Assembly (NCBI RefSeq): GCF_012113595.1 | Contig: NZ_CP050831.1 | Location: 2,108,001 to 2,172,000, forward strand | Length of the DNA: 64,000 nucleotides | Source of the DNA: Bacteroides faecium | GTDB lineage: Bacteria; Bacteroidota; Bacteroidia; Bacteroidales; Bacteroidaceae | Direction of reading: 5' to 3' | Shown here: in pieces, positions 19,060-28,040 of the stretch | Layout: every line of letters begins with the position of its first letter | Position numbering within the stretch: position 1 is the stretch's first letter | Translations under genes and position numbers: made by a program | The notes under the pieces: model-generated | Databases searched by the model: none | What the model saw: only the letters and a program-made list of their open reading frames with translations | What the model was told of the DNA's origin: nothing

Positions 19060-20286
19060 ATGAGTAAAATAGGATTGTTATTCGTTTTATTGGTGAGTGT
19101 ATGTTGTCTGTCTTGTACGGAGAAGAAACAGGGCGGCATGGTCGAAAATGCTTTTTCTGTGGCTGAGCGGCAATTGGCTGCCCAGTTGAAAGCTGTACCG
19201 GAGCCTGTTGCTTTCCCGCGTACTATTAGAAATGGTGAACTTTATACGACAAAGATGAATGATTGGACAGAAGGATTTTATCCCGGATGTCTTTGGTATA
19301 TATATGAAAACAATAGGGATGAAAGTTGGAAACAGTCTGCGCTGAAATGGACAGAAGCGTTGGAGCCATTAAAGAAATTGACGAATCATCATGATATAGG
19401 TTTTTTGATGTATTGCAGTTTCGGTAATGCTTACCGCCTGACCGGAAATGAAGCTTATAAGGATGTACTGGTCGAATCTGCCCGTTCTTTATGTACACGT
19501 TTTAATGAAAAAACCGGTTGTATCGAATCCTGGAATTATCGGAAAGCTTGGAATGGAAAGGATGAATGGTTCTTTCCGGTTATCATTGATAATATGATGA
19601 ATCTCGAATTGCTCTATTTTGCAACGAAAGTGACGGGAGATTCTCTCTTTGCGAAGGTAGCGAATAAACATGCGGCGACGACAGCCCGAAATCACTTCCG
19701 CGATGATTATAGCAGTTACCATGTAGTGAATTATGATGAAGAAACCGGTGAAGTACTTCATAAGGCTACTTGTCAGGGATTCTCTGATAATTCCACTTGG
19801 GCTCGCGGGCAGGCATGGGCTATTTATGGCTATACGATGGCTTATCGTGAAACTAAGAATCCGGACTTTCTGAATATGGCTGTCCATACTGCGGATTTTT
19901 GGTTGAATCATCCCCGTTTGCCTGAGGATGGCATACCTTATTGGGACTTCAATGCCGGTCAGGAAGGTTATATACCGGATTGGAATTATGATCCTCAACG
20001 TTTTAAGGTAATCCCTCGTGATGCGTCAGCGGCTGCAATTGCTGCTTCCGCTTTCCTGGAGTTGTCGGAGTATGTAACGGAAGGAAAGAAGTATGCTGAA
20101 GCTGCCGAACATATTTTACAATCTCTATCTTCTTCCGAATATTTGGCGGAGCCGGGAACTAATTGTAATTTCATATTAAAACATAGTGTCGGGAGTATTC
20201 CGCATGGAGTGGAGATTGATGTTCCGTTAGTGTATGCCGATTATTACTATTTGGAGGCATTGATGAGATATAAAAACAAAAAATAG
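19060..20286 (+). CDS. GH88 unsaturated glucuronyl hydrolase, lipoprotein
   Basis: A 408-residue lipoprotein (lipobox CLSC, Cys19). GH88 enzymes hydrate the double bond of 4,5-unsaturated uronic acids at the end of lyase products, releasing them from the chain. The two essential aspartates are visible: Asp112 in NHHDIGF and Asp177 in VIIDNMMNLELL. The conserved STWARGQAWAIYGY loop and a C-terminal DVPLVYADYYYLEAL also match. Length is normal. It lies 15 bases after the lyase gene and 4 bases before the GH105 gene, so the three are surely one operon. The lipid anchor suggests periplasmic or surface location. The partner sugar after the unsaturated residue is not known. Confidence 0.92.
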   Translation: MSKIGLLFVLLVSVCCLSCTEKKQGGMVENAFSVAERQLAAQLKAVPEPVAFPRTIRNGELYTTKMNDWTEGFYPGCLWYIYENNRDESWKQSALKWTEALEPLKKLTNHHDIGFLMYCSFGNAYRLTGNEAYKDVLVESARSLCTRFNEKTGCIESWNYRKAWNGKDEWFFPVIIDNMMNLELLYFATKVTGDSLFAKVANKHAATTARNHFRDDYSSYHVVNYDEETGEVLHKATCQGFSDNSTWARGQAWAIYGYTMAYRETKNPDFLNMAVHTADFWLNHPRLPEDGIPYWDFNAGQEGYIPDWNYDPQRFKVIPRDASAAAIAASAFLELSEYVTEGKKYAEAAEHILQSLSSSEYLAEPGTNCNFILKHSVGSIPHGVEIDVPLVYADYYYLEALMRYKNKK

Positions 20287-20290
20287 CGAT

Positions 20291-21421
20291 ATGGATGATA
20301 TGAAGAAAAAGTTCCTGTTCTTTATTTTAAGCGTCAATGTTTTGAGTGTGCTGAACGGTCAAACAATGGATAAAATGGAAGTATGGCAATCTATGAAGCG
20401 GGTAGCTGATTGGCAGATTGCTCATATGGGGGAGGTAAATCACAGTGAATTGAACTGGGTAAATGCTACTTTTTATTTGGGGGTATCCCGCTGGGCGGCT
20501 GTCGCCGAACAAACCACTCAAGATGATTCTTATTATAAATGGTTGATGCGTTTGGGGTGTCGCAACTATTGGCAGGTAGACCAACGTATGTATCATGCAG
20601 ATGATATTTGTATTTCGCAGATGTATTTAAATATGTATGATAAATATAAAAAGCAGGAAATGCTTGTTCCTACTTTAGCACGTACGGAGTGGGTAATAAT
20701 GAATCCCCCTACCGGTTCATTTAAATTGGATTATCATGATGCGACGACTTTGGAACATTGGACTTGGTGTGATGCTCTTTTTATGGCTCCTCCCGTTTAT
20801 TTGCATTTATACAATATAACTGGAGATAAGAAGTTTATCCGTTTCATGGATAAGGAATATAAACTGACTTATGACTATCTTTTTGATAAAGAGGAAAATT
20901 TATTCTATCGAGATCATCGCTATTTTGATAAGAAGGAAGCGAATGGAGCCAATGTCTTTTGGGGACGTGGCAATGGTTGGGTATTGGGTGGACTAGTTGA
21001 AATGTTGCGTGAATTTCCGGCAAAGAGTAAATATCGTCCTTTTTATCAGGAATTATTTCAAAAAATGTGTAGACGGATAGCTGAGTTACAGAATTCTGAC
21101 GGCTTTTGGCATGCTAGTCTTCTTGATCCTGATTCTTATCCATCTCCGGAAACTAGTTGTAGCGGATTTTTTGTTTATGCGTTGGCTTATGGAATCAATG
21201 AGGGATTACTTCCCAAAGAACAATTTCTGCCAATTGTGACCAGTGGATGGCGGGCATTACTTTCAGCAGTGGAGAAAGATGGTAAATTGGGTTATGTGCA
21301 ACCTGTTGGAGCTGATCCGAAGAACGTGACACGTGAGATGAGCGAAGTGTATGGTCCAGGAGCTTTTTTATTAGCTGGGACGGAAATCTACCGTATGTTA
21401 CAAGATTCTATTATTAATTAA
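20291..21421 (+). CDS. GH105-type unsaturated uronyl hydrolase
   Basis: A 376-residue enzyme with a signal peptide (cleavage near NGQT). GH105 members are (alpha/alpha)6 barrels that remove unsaturated galacturonyl or glucuronyl residues from lyase products by the same vinyl-ether hydration as GH88. Matching motifs are RMYHADDICISQMY, WTWCDALFMAPPVYLHL (likely catalytic Asp161), FWGRGNGWVLGGL and SPETSCSGFFVYALAYGI. The start is ATG 20291, or ATG 20300 three codons on. It is the last gene of the operon. Having both GH88 and GH105 suggests two kinds of unsaturated end, or sequential action in different compartments. Confidence 0.9.
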   Translation: MDDMKKKFLFFILSVNVLSVLNGQTMDKMEVWQSMKRVADWQIAHMGEVNHSELNWVNATFYLGVSRWAAVAEQTTQDDSYYKWLMRLGCRNYWQVDQRMYHADDICISQMYLNMYDKYKKQEMLVPTLARTEWVIMNPPTGSFKLDYHDATTLEHWTWCDALFMAPPVYLHLYNITGDKKFIRFMDKEYKLTYDYLFDKEENLFYRDHRYFDKKEANGANVFWGRGNGWVLGGLVEMLREFPAKSKYRPFYQELFQKMCRRIAELQNSDGFWHASLLDPDSYPSPETSCSGFFVYALAYGINEGLLPKEQFLPIVTSGWRALLSAVEKDGKLGYVQPVGADPKNVTREMSEVYGPGAFLLAGTEIYRMLQDSIIN

Positions 21422-21485
21422 TTTGTTTTTACGCCGAATTAACTAACTATAAATAGACCATCTTGTAGTATTAGCCATAAAAATC

Positions 21486-21519
21486 CCCCTTTAGCTATCC
21501 AAGGAGATAGCTAAAGGGG
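21486..21519 (-). terminator. Intrinsic terminator of the acyl-CoA synthetase unit
   Basis: A perfect 14-bp stem (CCCCTTTAGCTATC and its complement, 6-base loop). Read on the minus strand it is followed by ATTTTTA, so it serves the minus-strand gene ending at 21551. The plus side lacks a T run, so it may stop plus-strand transcription only weakly. Confidence 0.85.
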
Positions 21520-21550
21520 AAAATATATCAGTGAATTGGCTATTTTTTAC

Positions 21551-23206
21551 TTACTTCTCATCATTCTGACGAATCTCCACACGGCGGATCTTACCGCTGA
21601 TAGTCTTCGGGAGTTCTTCCACGAATTCAATCACACGCGGATATTTATAAGGAGCAGTCACTTTCTTCACATGGTTCTGCAATTCCTTAATCAGTTCTTC
21701 TCCGGCACGGTTCTTATAGTCTCTGGATAGAACAATTGTAGCTTTTACTACTTGTCCGCGAATTTCGTCGGGTACTCCGGTGATGGCACATTCCACGACA
21801 GCCGGGTGAGTCATCAAGGCACTTTCCACTTCGAACGGGCCGATGCGGTAACCGGAGCTCTTGATAACATCATCCGCACGACCTACGAACCAGAGATAAC
21901 CGTCTTCGTCTTTCCAGGCAACGTCTCCTGTATAATAGATGCCGTCATGCCAAGCTTCGTGTGTACGTTCCGCATCGCGGTAGTACTCTTTGAAAAGTCC
22001 GAGAGGTTTGCCATTGCTGGTGCGGATTACGATTTGTCCCTGCTCACCGGCTTCAACCGAACGGCCTTCGTGGTCAATCAAGTCAACATCGTATTGTGGA
22101 TTCGGCAGTCCCATGCTTCCCGGTTTCGGTTCCATCCAAGGCATGGTGGCGATAGTCAGGGTAGTTTCCGTTTGTCCGAAACCTTCCATCAGTTTGATAC
22201 CTGTCAGTTTCTTGAATGTCTCGAATACGGCAGGATTCAGAGCTTCACCGGCAATCGTACAGTATTTGAGTGAAGACAAGTCGAACTTCGTCAGGTCTTC
22301 GTGAATCAGGAAGCGGAAGATGGTAGGCGGCGCACAGAGGGAAGTGACATGATAATTCTGTATCATTTCCAAAATAGCGGCGGGAGTGAATTTCTCGTGG
22401 TCATACACGAAGATGTTGGCTCCGGCAATCCATTGTCCGTAAAGTTTGCCCCATACGGCTTTTCCCCAACCTGTGTCGGCGATGGTAAGATGAAGGCTGT
22501 TCTCGTCCAGATTGTGCCAGAAGCTGCCTGTAACGATATGGCCTAACGGATAAGTGAAGTCATGTGCCACCATTTTAGGTTCGCCGGTAGTGCCGGAAGT
22601 GAAATACATCAGCGAAATATCATCGTTGGTATTTGCATGTCTCGGACGTACGAACGGAGCGGCATTCTCTATTCCCTGATGGAAATCTTCGAAACCTTCG
22701 GGGATTTCCGGGCCGACACTGACCAGTTTCTCGACAGTCGGGCAGTCGGACAGGGCATCTTTGATATGTTGCAGGATAATTCCTTCACCGGCGGCTACAA
22801 TCATTTTGATGTCAGCGGCGTTGCAACGGTAGATAATATCCTTTTTTGTCAATAGATGAGTGGCGGGGATGACGGTTGCTCCCAGCTTGTGAAGGGCGAT
22901 GGTGCTATACCAGAACTCGTAACGGCGTTTCAGAATCAGCATCACCATGTCACCGCGACCGATGCCCAGACTTTGGAAGTACGAGGCGGTCATGTCCGTA
23001 TAGCGCTTCATGTCGGCAAATGAGAACTGGCGGCTCTCGCCTTTGTCGTTTGTCCAGAGCAAGGCGTTCTTGTCGGGTTGTTCGGCAGCCCAGGCGTCTA
23101 CTACGTCATAACCGAAGTTGAAATTCTCCGGGACGTTTATTTTCAAGTTCTTGTTGAAGTCCTCTTGTGAGCTGAAAGAGGTCTGTGATAAAAATCTTTC
23201 TACCAT
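21551..23206 (-). CDS. AMP-forming acyl-CoA synthetase
   Basis: A 551-residue cytoplasmic adenylate-forming enzyme that activates a carboxylic acid with ATP and joins it to CoA. The AMP-binding signature YFTSGTTGEPK is at 201-211. GFGQTETT and YYTGDVAWKDEDGYLWFVGR with DDVIKSSGYRIGPFEVE follow in the normal order, and the catalytic lysine is Lys539 in TISGKIRR. Overall layout resembles acetyl-CoA/medium-chain acyl-CoA synthetases. The substrate is not evident. It ends a three-gene unit (proC, XRE/cupin regulator, synthetase); only 7 bases separate it from the regulator gene, which suggests the regulator responds to its substrate or product. Confidence 0.9.
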   Translation of the reverse strand: MVERFLSQTSFSSQEDFNKNLKINVPENFNFGYDVVDAWAAEQPDKNALLWTNDKGESRQFSFADMKRYTDMTASYFQSLGIGRGDMVMLILKRRYEFWYSTIALHKLGATVIPATHLLTKKDIIYRCNAADIKMIVAAGEGIILQHIKDALSDCPTVEKLVSVGPEIPEGFEDFHQGIENAAPFVRPRHANTNDDISLMYFTSGTTGEPKMVAHDFTYPLGHIVTGSFWHNLDENSLHLTIADTGWGKAVWGKLYGQWIAGANIFVYDHEKFTPAAILEMIQNYHVTSLCAPPTIFRFLIHEDLTKFDLSSLKYCTIAGEALNPAVFETFKKLTGIKLMEGFGQTETTLTIATMPWMEPKPGSMGLPNPQYDVDLIDHEGRSVEAGEQGQIVIRTSNGKPLGLFKEYYRDAERTHEAWHDGIYYTGDVAWKDEDGYLWFVGRADDVIKSSGYRIGPFEVESALMTHPAVVECAITGVPDEIRGQVVKATIVLSRDYKNRAGEELIKELQNHVKKVTAPYKYPRVIEFVEELPKTISGKIRRVEIRQNDEK

Positions 23207-23213
23207 GATGTTA

Positions 23214-23768
23214 TTACATAATTACTGCCAGAAAACGTACCGTTTTGCCATCGAGCGCTTTCATGCCATGTGGGAGTTTAGAATTAAAATAGATACTGTC
23301 TCCTTGGTTGAGGATGATTTCTTTGCCTTCGATATTGATGAGCATACGTCCTTCAATCACAAGGTTGAATTCTTGTCCGTTATGTTTGTTGTAGTGGATA
23401 GGCTCGTCGTCCCCTTTCGGTTCAACGGTAACGATGAACGGGTCGGCAGTGCGGTTCATGAAGCCCGATGCCAGTGACTGGTATTTATAGGCTTTCGTAC
23501 GTTCAATGCTGATTCCCTTGCCGGCACGGGTTACGAAATAACTGCTCATCTTAGGTTCTTCGCCGAACATCAGGGCGTCGAGGGCAACATTATACGTACG
23601 TGCAATCTTCTGCAGCATGCTGACAGAAATGTCGTATTCTCCTGTTTCTGCAAGTCGGTATTCTTCAGCAGAGATGTCGCTGTCGCGGGCAATGTCCTCA
23701 GAAGTCAGTTCCAGTACATCACGCAATCCGCGAAGGCGTTCTGCTATCTGTTTAATTTGGTCATTCAT
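23214..23768 (-). CDS. XRE-family regulator with cupin sensor domain
   Basis: A 184-residue cytoplasmic transcription factor. The N-terminal HTH spans about residues 8-65 (LRGLRDVLELTSEDIARDSD, then MLQKIARTYNVALDALM). A C-terminal cupin (about 110-180) contains HYNKHNGQEFNLVIEGRM and NQGDSIYFNSKLPHGMKAL, which fold as a small-ligand or metal-binding barrel. This arrangement is the PuuR/SutR type. It is placed between proC and an acyl-CoA synthetase gene, so it probably controls this unit. The DNA site is unknown. Confidence 0.88.
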   Translation of the reverse strand: MNDQIKQIAERLRGLRDVLELTSEDIARDSDISAEEYRLAETGEYDISVSMLQKIARTYNVALDALMFGEEPKMSSYFVTRAGKGISIERTKAYKYQSLASGFMNRTADPFIVTVEPKGDDEPIHYNKHNGQEFNLVIEGRMLINIEGKEIILNQGDSIYFNSKLPHGMKALDGKTVRFLAVIM

Positions 23769-23807
23769 ACAAGTGGTTGGTATTTTATAATTAATAATTT
23801 TATGGTA

Positions 23808-24581
23808 TTATTTGGATGCCTTCATTGCCTGGATGATAGCGGAAGTAAAGCCGTTGTGTTCCAGTTCATTGATTCCTTTGATGGTGATTCCGCCCGGAGT
23901 AGTCACCTTGTCGATTTCTACGCTGGGGTGGGTGTCATTGTTCAGAATCAGTGCGGCGGCTCCTTTCAGTGATTGCGCTACCATGGTCATTGCGTCTTTC
24001 GGGCGGATACCCATTTCGATGCCGGCCTGCATGGCTGCCTGCACGTATTTCAGCACGTAGGCGATGCCGCAGGAAGCCAGTGCGGTGGCTGCTGATATCT
24101 TGTCTTCGGGGATAAGCATCACTGTTCCCATTTCTCTGAACAGTTGGAGAATGAATTTATCCTGTTCGTCGTTGGTATTTCGTGCGGCAACGAGTGTCAT
24201 GCTTTCCAGTTCGCTGATAGCGGTGTTGGGGATAAGGCGGAACATCGGCATTTCCGGTGATACCACATAATGCGCCAGTTCCTCGAAACTGATGCCGGCG
24301 GCTACCGAGATAAGTATCTGTTTGCTTTTTAGTTTCAACTCGCGCATTACGGGTTGCATGAACCAAGGCTTTACGGCAAGGATAACGATGTCTGCTCCCA
24401 GTGCCGCTTCGGCATTGTTGTGAGTTGTAGAGATACCCGGAAATTCTTTTTTCAATAGTTCCAGTTTGCCTGCACTGGGGTTGGATACGATGATATCCGA
24501 GTCCTCTATCAGACTTCCTTTTGCCAGGCCGCGAGCGATGGAACCGCCCATATTGCCTGCACCGATGATAGCTATTTTCAT
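23808..24581 (-). CDS. proC: Pyrroline-5-carboxylate reductase
   Basis: A 257-residue NAD(P)H-dependent reductase that makes L-proline from 1-pyrroline-5-carboxylate. The Rossmann start MKIAIIGAGNMGGSIARGL and the substrate-side motif ASCGIAYVLKYVQAAMQAG are clear. DKVTTPGGITIKGI near the C-terminus is the family signature. Length is normal. It is the first gene of a separate transcription unit: a terminator follows argD and a consensus promoter lies 30-60 bases upstream. Its neighbourhood with arginine genes fits shared glutamate-derived metabolism. Confidence 0.95.
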   Translation of the reverse strand: MKIAIIGAGNMGGSIARGLAKGSLIEDSDIIVSNPSAGKLELLKKEFPGISTTHNNAEAALGADIVILAVKPWFMQPVMRELKLKSKQILISVAAGISFEELAHYVVSPEMPMFRLIPNTAISELESMTLVAARNTNDEQDKFILQLFREMGTVMLIPEDKISAATALASCGIAYVLKYVQAAMQAGIEMGIRPKDAMTMVAQSLKGAAALILNNDTHPSVEIDKVTTPGGITIKGINELEHNGFTSAIIQAMKASK

Positions 24582-24612
24582 ATTACGCTTGTTTTTAATG
24601 AGTTGTCATAGA

Positions 24613-24643
24613 CAAAGGTAACGGTAAATTGCGAAAAAACAAA
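24613..24643 (-). promoter_or_regulatory. Consensus promoter of proC
   Basis: On the minus strand TTTG (24640-24643), 19 bases, then TACCTTTG (24613-24620). Both elements match the Bacteroides primary-sigma consensus exactly. The start codon at 24581 is about 32 bases downstream of the -7 element. The -33 element overlaps the tail of the argD terminator. Confidence 0.75.
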
Positions 24644-24687
24644 AAGCAGCCTGAATAAGAAATAAATTTCTGATAGAGACTGCTTTT
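24633..24687 (-). terminator. Intrinsic terminator after argD
   Basis: Outer arms AAAAGCAGcCT (24642-24652) and AGaCTGCTTTT (24677-24687) pair with one mismatch. An inner AGAAAT/ATTTCT stem lies between them. On the minus strand the hairpin is followed by TGTTTTTT. It ends the arginine operon before proC. Confidence 0.75.
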
Positions 24688-24718
24688 ATCGTTGGCTGTT
24701 TATTAATCAAATGAGCGG

Positions 24719-25840
24719 TTAGAGTACCTTCTTGAAGCGCGCGAGGAACTCGTCTGCTTCTTCCATGCTGAGGCAGAGAGGCGGCAGAAGACGCAGTACG
24801 TTCGTACCGCTTGCTCCCGTGAACACGTGCTCGTCATAGATGAGACGGCTGCGCAATTCCTTGATGGGGTTTTCAAATTCGAGTCCAATCATAAGCCCGC
24901 GTCCGCGTACTTCTTTGATTTGCGGGAATTTCTTCAACTCTTCCAGCAAGTAGTTACCTACTTTAGCCGCGTTTTCTACCAGGTTTTCCTGTTCGATAAC
25001 GTCCATTACGGCGAGGGCTGCCGAGCATGCCAGATGGTTTCCGCCGAAAGTGGTTCCTAGCTGTCCGTACACAGGCTTGAACATCGGACTGATAAGAACA
25101 CCCGCCATCGGGAATCCGTTTCCGATACCTTTGGCTACGGTGATAATGTCCGGTTTGATGTCATTGTACTGGTGGGCGAAGAACTTTCCGCTACGTCCGT
25201 ATCCGCTCTGTATCTCGTCGAGAATCAGGATAGTGCCCGTTTCGGTACATGCCTTGCGGAGTTCCTGCATAAATTCGGTAGTCGGTATCTTGATGCCGCC
25301 TACACCTTGTATTCCTTCAATGATAACGGCGCATACGTCTCCTTTAGACAATTCCTGCTTCATGGCTTCGGTGTCATTCAGAGGAAGATAGACAACGTGA
25401 CCGTTGTTGTTGATAGGAGCGATGATGGACGGATTGTTGGTTGCTTCTACTGCCAGTGATGTACGTCCGTGGAAGGCTTTGGTGAAAGAAACCACTTTGG
25501 TACGTCCGTTGTAGAAAGAAGCCAGTTTCAGCGCGTTCTCATTCGCTTCGGCACCGCTGTTGATAAGGAACAGGCTGTAATCCTCATAGCCGGAAATCTT
25601 TCCCAGCCGTTCGGCTACCTGTTGTTGCAGCTTGTTGATTACCGAGTTCGAGTAGAAACCAAGATTGGCTACCTGGTTGCTAATCATCTCTACATAGTGA
25701 GGGTGTGCGTGTCCGATGGAGATGACGGCGTGTCCGCCGTAAAGGTCTAAGTATTCCGTCCCGTTCTCGTCCCAGACTTTGCAACCTTTTCCCTTGACTA
25801 TATTGATATTATATAAAGGATATACGTCGAATAATTTCAT
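24719..25840 (-). CDS. argD: Acyl-ornithine aminotransferase
   Basis: A 373-residue class III PLP aminotransferase. It converts N-acyl-glutamate semialdehyde and glutamate to N-acyl-ornithine in arginine synthesis. Asp208 in LILDEIQSGYGR and the PLP lysine Lys237 in ITVAKGIGNGFPMAG are in place; LINSGAEANENALKLA is the cofactor-phosphate region. Bacteroides species are known to use N-succinylated rather than N-acetylated intermediates, so the substrate is probably N-succinyl-ornithine; that is inference. It lies 13 bases after argC in the argR-GNAT-argG-argC-argD operon. Confidence 0.93.
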   Translation of the reverse strand: MKLFDVYPLYNINIVKGKGCKVWDENGTEYLDLYGGHAVISIGHAHPHYVEMISNQVANLGFYSNSVINKLQQQVAERLGKISGYEDYSLFLINSGAEANENALKLASFYNGRTKVVSFTKAFHGRTSLAVEATNNPSIIAPINNNGHVVYLPLNDTEAMKQELSKGDVCAVIIEGIQGVGGIKIPTTEFMQELRKACTETGTILILDEIQSGYGRSGKFFAHQYNDIKPDIITVAKGIGNGFPMAGVLISPMFKPVYGQLGTTFGGNHLACSAALAVMDVIEQENLVENAAKVGNYLLEELKKFPQIKEVRGRGLMIGLEFENPIKELRSRLIYDEHVFTGASGTNVLRLLPPLCLSMEEADEFLARFKKVL

Positions 25841-25853
25841 AATTCTTCTGTTT

Positions 25854-26822
25854 TTAAAAAGCTGAAGGTTTTAAACGCAGTCCTACCGTCTCTTCCAGGT
25901 TGAACATCAGGTTCATGTTGTGAACCGCCTGTCCGCTGGCACCTTTCAGCAGGTTGTCGATACAGGAGATAATCAATAGCTTGTCGCCATGCTTCTCAAG
26001 ATGTATCAGACACTTGTTGGTGTTGACTACTTGTTTGAGGTCTATATTCTTGTCTACGATATGTACAAATGAATCCTTCGCATAATACTCTTCATACATG
26101 CGGACGATTTCTTCCAGTGATACTTTCGTCTTTACCACGAGGGTGGCGAAGATGCCGCGCGGGAAATCTCCACGGTACGGAATAAAGTCTATGTCGGAAT
26201 CAAAACTGTTCTGCAACTGTTGCAGCGATTGTTTGATTTCCGGCACGTGCTGGTGGTCGAATGCTTTGTACACACTCATGTTATTGTTTCTCCAACTGAA
26301 ATGACTGGTAGCTCCCGGTTTCACTCCGGCTCCGGTACTTCCTGTAATGGCATTTACAGAAATATCGTCTGTCAACATCAGGTTCTTGGCTAGCGGGAGC
26401 AGACCGAGTTGGATGCAAGTGGCAAAACAACCGGGGTTGGCTACATGCTTTGCCGTACAGGTGGCGCGGCGGTTCAGTTCCGGCAGGCCGTAGATGAAGT
26501 CGTGGTCGTCACTCTTGATACGGTAGTCCATGGAGAGGTCGATAATCTTCAAGTCTTCCGGTATGTTGTGGCTTTCCATGAATTTCTTCGTGTCGCCGTG
26601 GGCTGTGCAGAAGAAAAGAACGTCGATTTCGTCCAGAGGTAACTGGTCGGTGAATCTCAAGTCTGTTTCCCCGTACAAGCCTTCGTGTACGTCGGTGATT
26701 CTGTTTCCGGCATTACTGCTGCTGTTGATAAATACGATTTCAGTCTCCGGATGGTTGAGCAGCAGGCGGATTAATTCGCCTGCCGTATATCCTGCGCCAC
26801 CAATGATTCCTGCTTTAATCAT
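25854..26822 (-). CDS. argC: N-acyl-gamma-glutamyl-phosphate reductase
   Basis: A 322-residue NADPH-dependent reductase giving N-acyl-glutamate semialdehyde. The dinucleotide motif GIIGGAGYTAGELIRLL and the catalytic Cys132 in VANPGCFATCIQLG are visible. HVPEIKQSL with YRGDFPRGIFAT contributes further active-site residues. The start ATG overlaps the argG stop by 4 bases, so the two are translationally coupled. As with argD the acyl group is likely succinyl in this genus. Confidence 0.95.
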   Translation of the reverse strand: MIKAGIIGGAGYTAGELIRLLLNHPETEIVFINSSSNAGNRITDVHEGLYGETDLRFTDQLPLDEIDVLFFCTAHGDTKKFMESHNIPEDLKIIDLSMDYRIKSDDHDFIYGLPELNRRATCTAKHVANPGCFATCIQLGLLPLAKNLMLTDDISVNAITGSTGAGVKPGATSHFSWRNNNMSVYKAFDHQHVPEIKQSLQQLQNSFDSDIDFIPYRGDFPRGIFATLVVKTKVSLEEIVRMYEEYYAKDSFVHIVDKNIDLKQVVNTNKCLIHLEKHGDKLLIISCIDNLLKGASGQAVHNMNLMFNLEETVGLRLKPSAF

Positions 26823-28027
26823 ATCTCTTCGTCTTTATGGTTGTTATAGTAAACACGCAGCGGAGTAGAGGTCACTTTGATAAAGCCTTTCGCGTCTTCG
26901 GCTGTCCAGCCTTTCTGCATCTCACCGTATTCTCCGAATTTAGTTTTCACAAGGTCGTCTTCCGATTCCACGCCTACGGTAGAGAAAGAAAGCGGACGGA
27001 GTTCGAGGATAGCCGTACCGTTCACGTTACGCTGACTTTCCTGCAACATTGCTTCGATGTCGCGCATAACCGGTTCCAGATACTGGCTTTCGTGCAGGAA
27101 CATACCGTACCAGTTGGCTACCTGGTCTTTCCAATACTGTTGCCATTTGCTCAATGTGTATTTTTCGAGGAAGCGGTGAGCACCGATAATCAACATCGGA
27201 GCAGCGGCTTCGAAACCTACACGGCCTTTGATACCGATGATGGTATCGCCTACGTGCATATCGCGACCGATACCGTATGCGGCACCAATTTCTTCCACTT
27301 TCTGAATCGCTTTGATCGGGTCGTCGAATGTCTCGTCGTTGACAGCTTTCAATTCACCTTTTTCGAAAGTCAGGCGGAGCTGTTCGCTGCCTTCTTTTTC
27401 AACGTGTTTCAGGTAAGCCGTTTCAGGCAGTCCTTGTGCGGAGTCGAGTATTTCGCCACCACAGATGGAGGTTCCCCACAGACCTACGTTATACGAATAT
27501 TTCAGTTTGGTGAAGTCAGCGCTGAAACCGTGTTTGTTCAGGTAGTCGATTTCTTCCTGACGGCTCAATGCCATATCACGGGTCAGTGTGATGATTTCCA
27601 CATTCGGGGCCAGCACGAGGAAAGTCATGTCAAAACGAATCTGGTCGTTACCTGCTCCGGTAGAACCGTGGGCGACAGCGTCCGCGCCTATTTCGTTGGC
27701 ATAGCGGGCAATGGCAAGTCCCTGGAAGATACGTTCGGAGCTAACCGAAATCGGATAAGTACCGTTGCGCAGCACATTACCGAAAACCATATATTTCAGA
27801 CTCTTTTCGTAGTATTCCTGAGTAACGTCCAGTGTTACGTATTTTACTGCTCCCAGTTTGTAGGCGTTTTCTTCGTTCGTTTTCAACTGTTCTTCGCTGA
27901 AACCGCCCGTATTGGCACAAGCTGCATATACTTCGTAACCTTTTTCTTTGGCGAGGTACATAACGGTGAACGATGTGTCCAGTCCGCCGCTGAATGCCAC
28001 CACTACTTTTTTCTTCTTCTCTTCCAT
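26819..28027 (-). CDS. argG: Argininosuccinate synthase
   Basis: A 402-residue ATP pyrophosphatase-type enzyme joining citrulline and aspartate. The PP-loop VVAFSGGLDTSFTV is at residues 8-21. GSTGAGNDQIRFD and GLWGTSICGG are further family motifs. It lies 13 bases after the GNAT gene and overlaps argC. A long open frame on the opposite strand is a shadow of its codon bias. Confidence 0.96.
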   Translation of the reverse strand: MEEKKKKVVVAFSGGLDTSFTVMYLAKEKGYEVYAACANTGGFSEEQLKTNEENAYKLGAVKYVTLDVTQEYYEKSLKYMVFGNVLRNGTYPISVSSERIFQGLAIARYANEIGADAVAHGSTGAGNDQIRFDMTFLVLAPNVEIITLTRDMALSRQEEIDYLNKHGFSADFTKLKYSYNVGLWGTSICGGEILDSAQGLPETAYLKHVEKEGSEQLRLTFEKGELKAVNDETFDDPIKAIQKVEEIGAAYGIGRDMHVGDTIIGIKGRVGFEAAAPMLIIGAHRFLEKYTLSKWQQYWKDQVANWYGMFLHESQYLEPVMRDIEAMLQESQRNVNGTAILELRPLSFSTVGVESEDDLVKTKFGEYGEMQKGWTAEDAKGFIKVTSTPLRVYYNNHKDEEI

Positions 28028-28040
28028 AGTGCTGTATATT

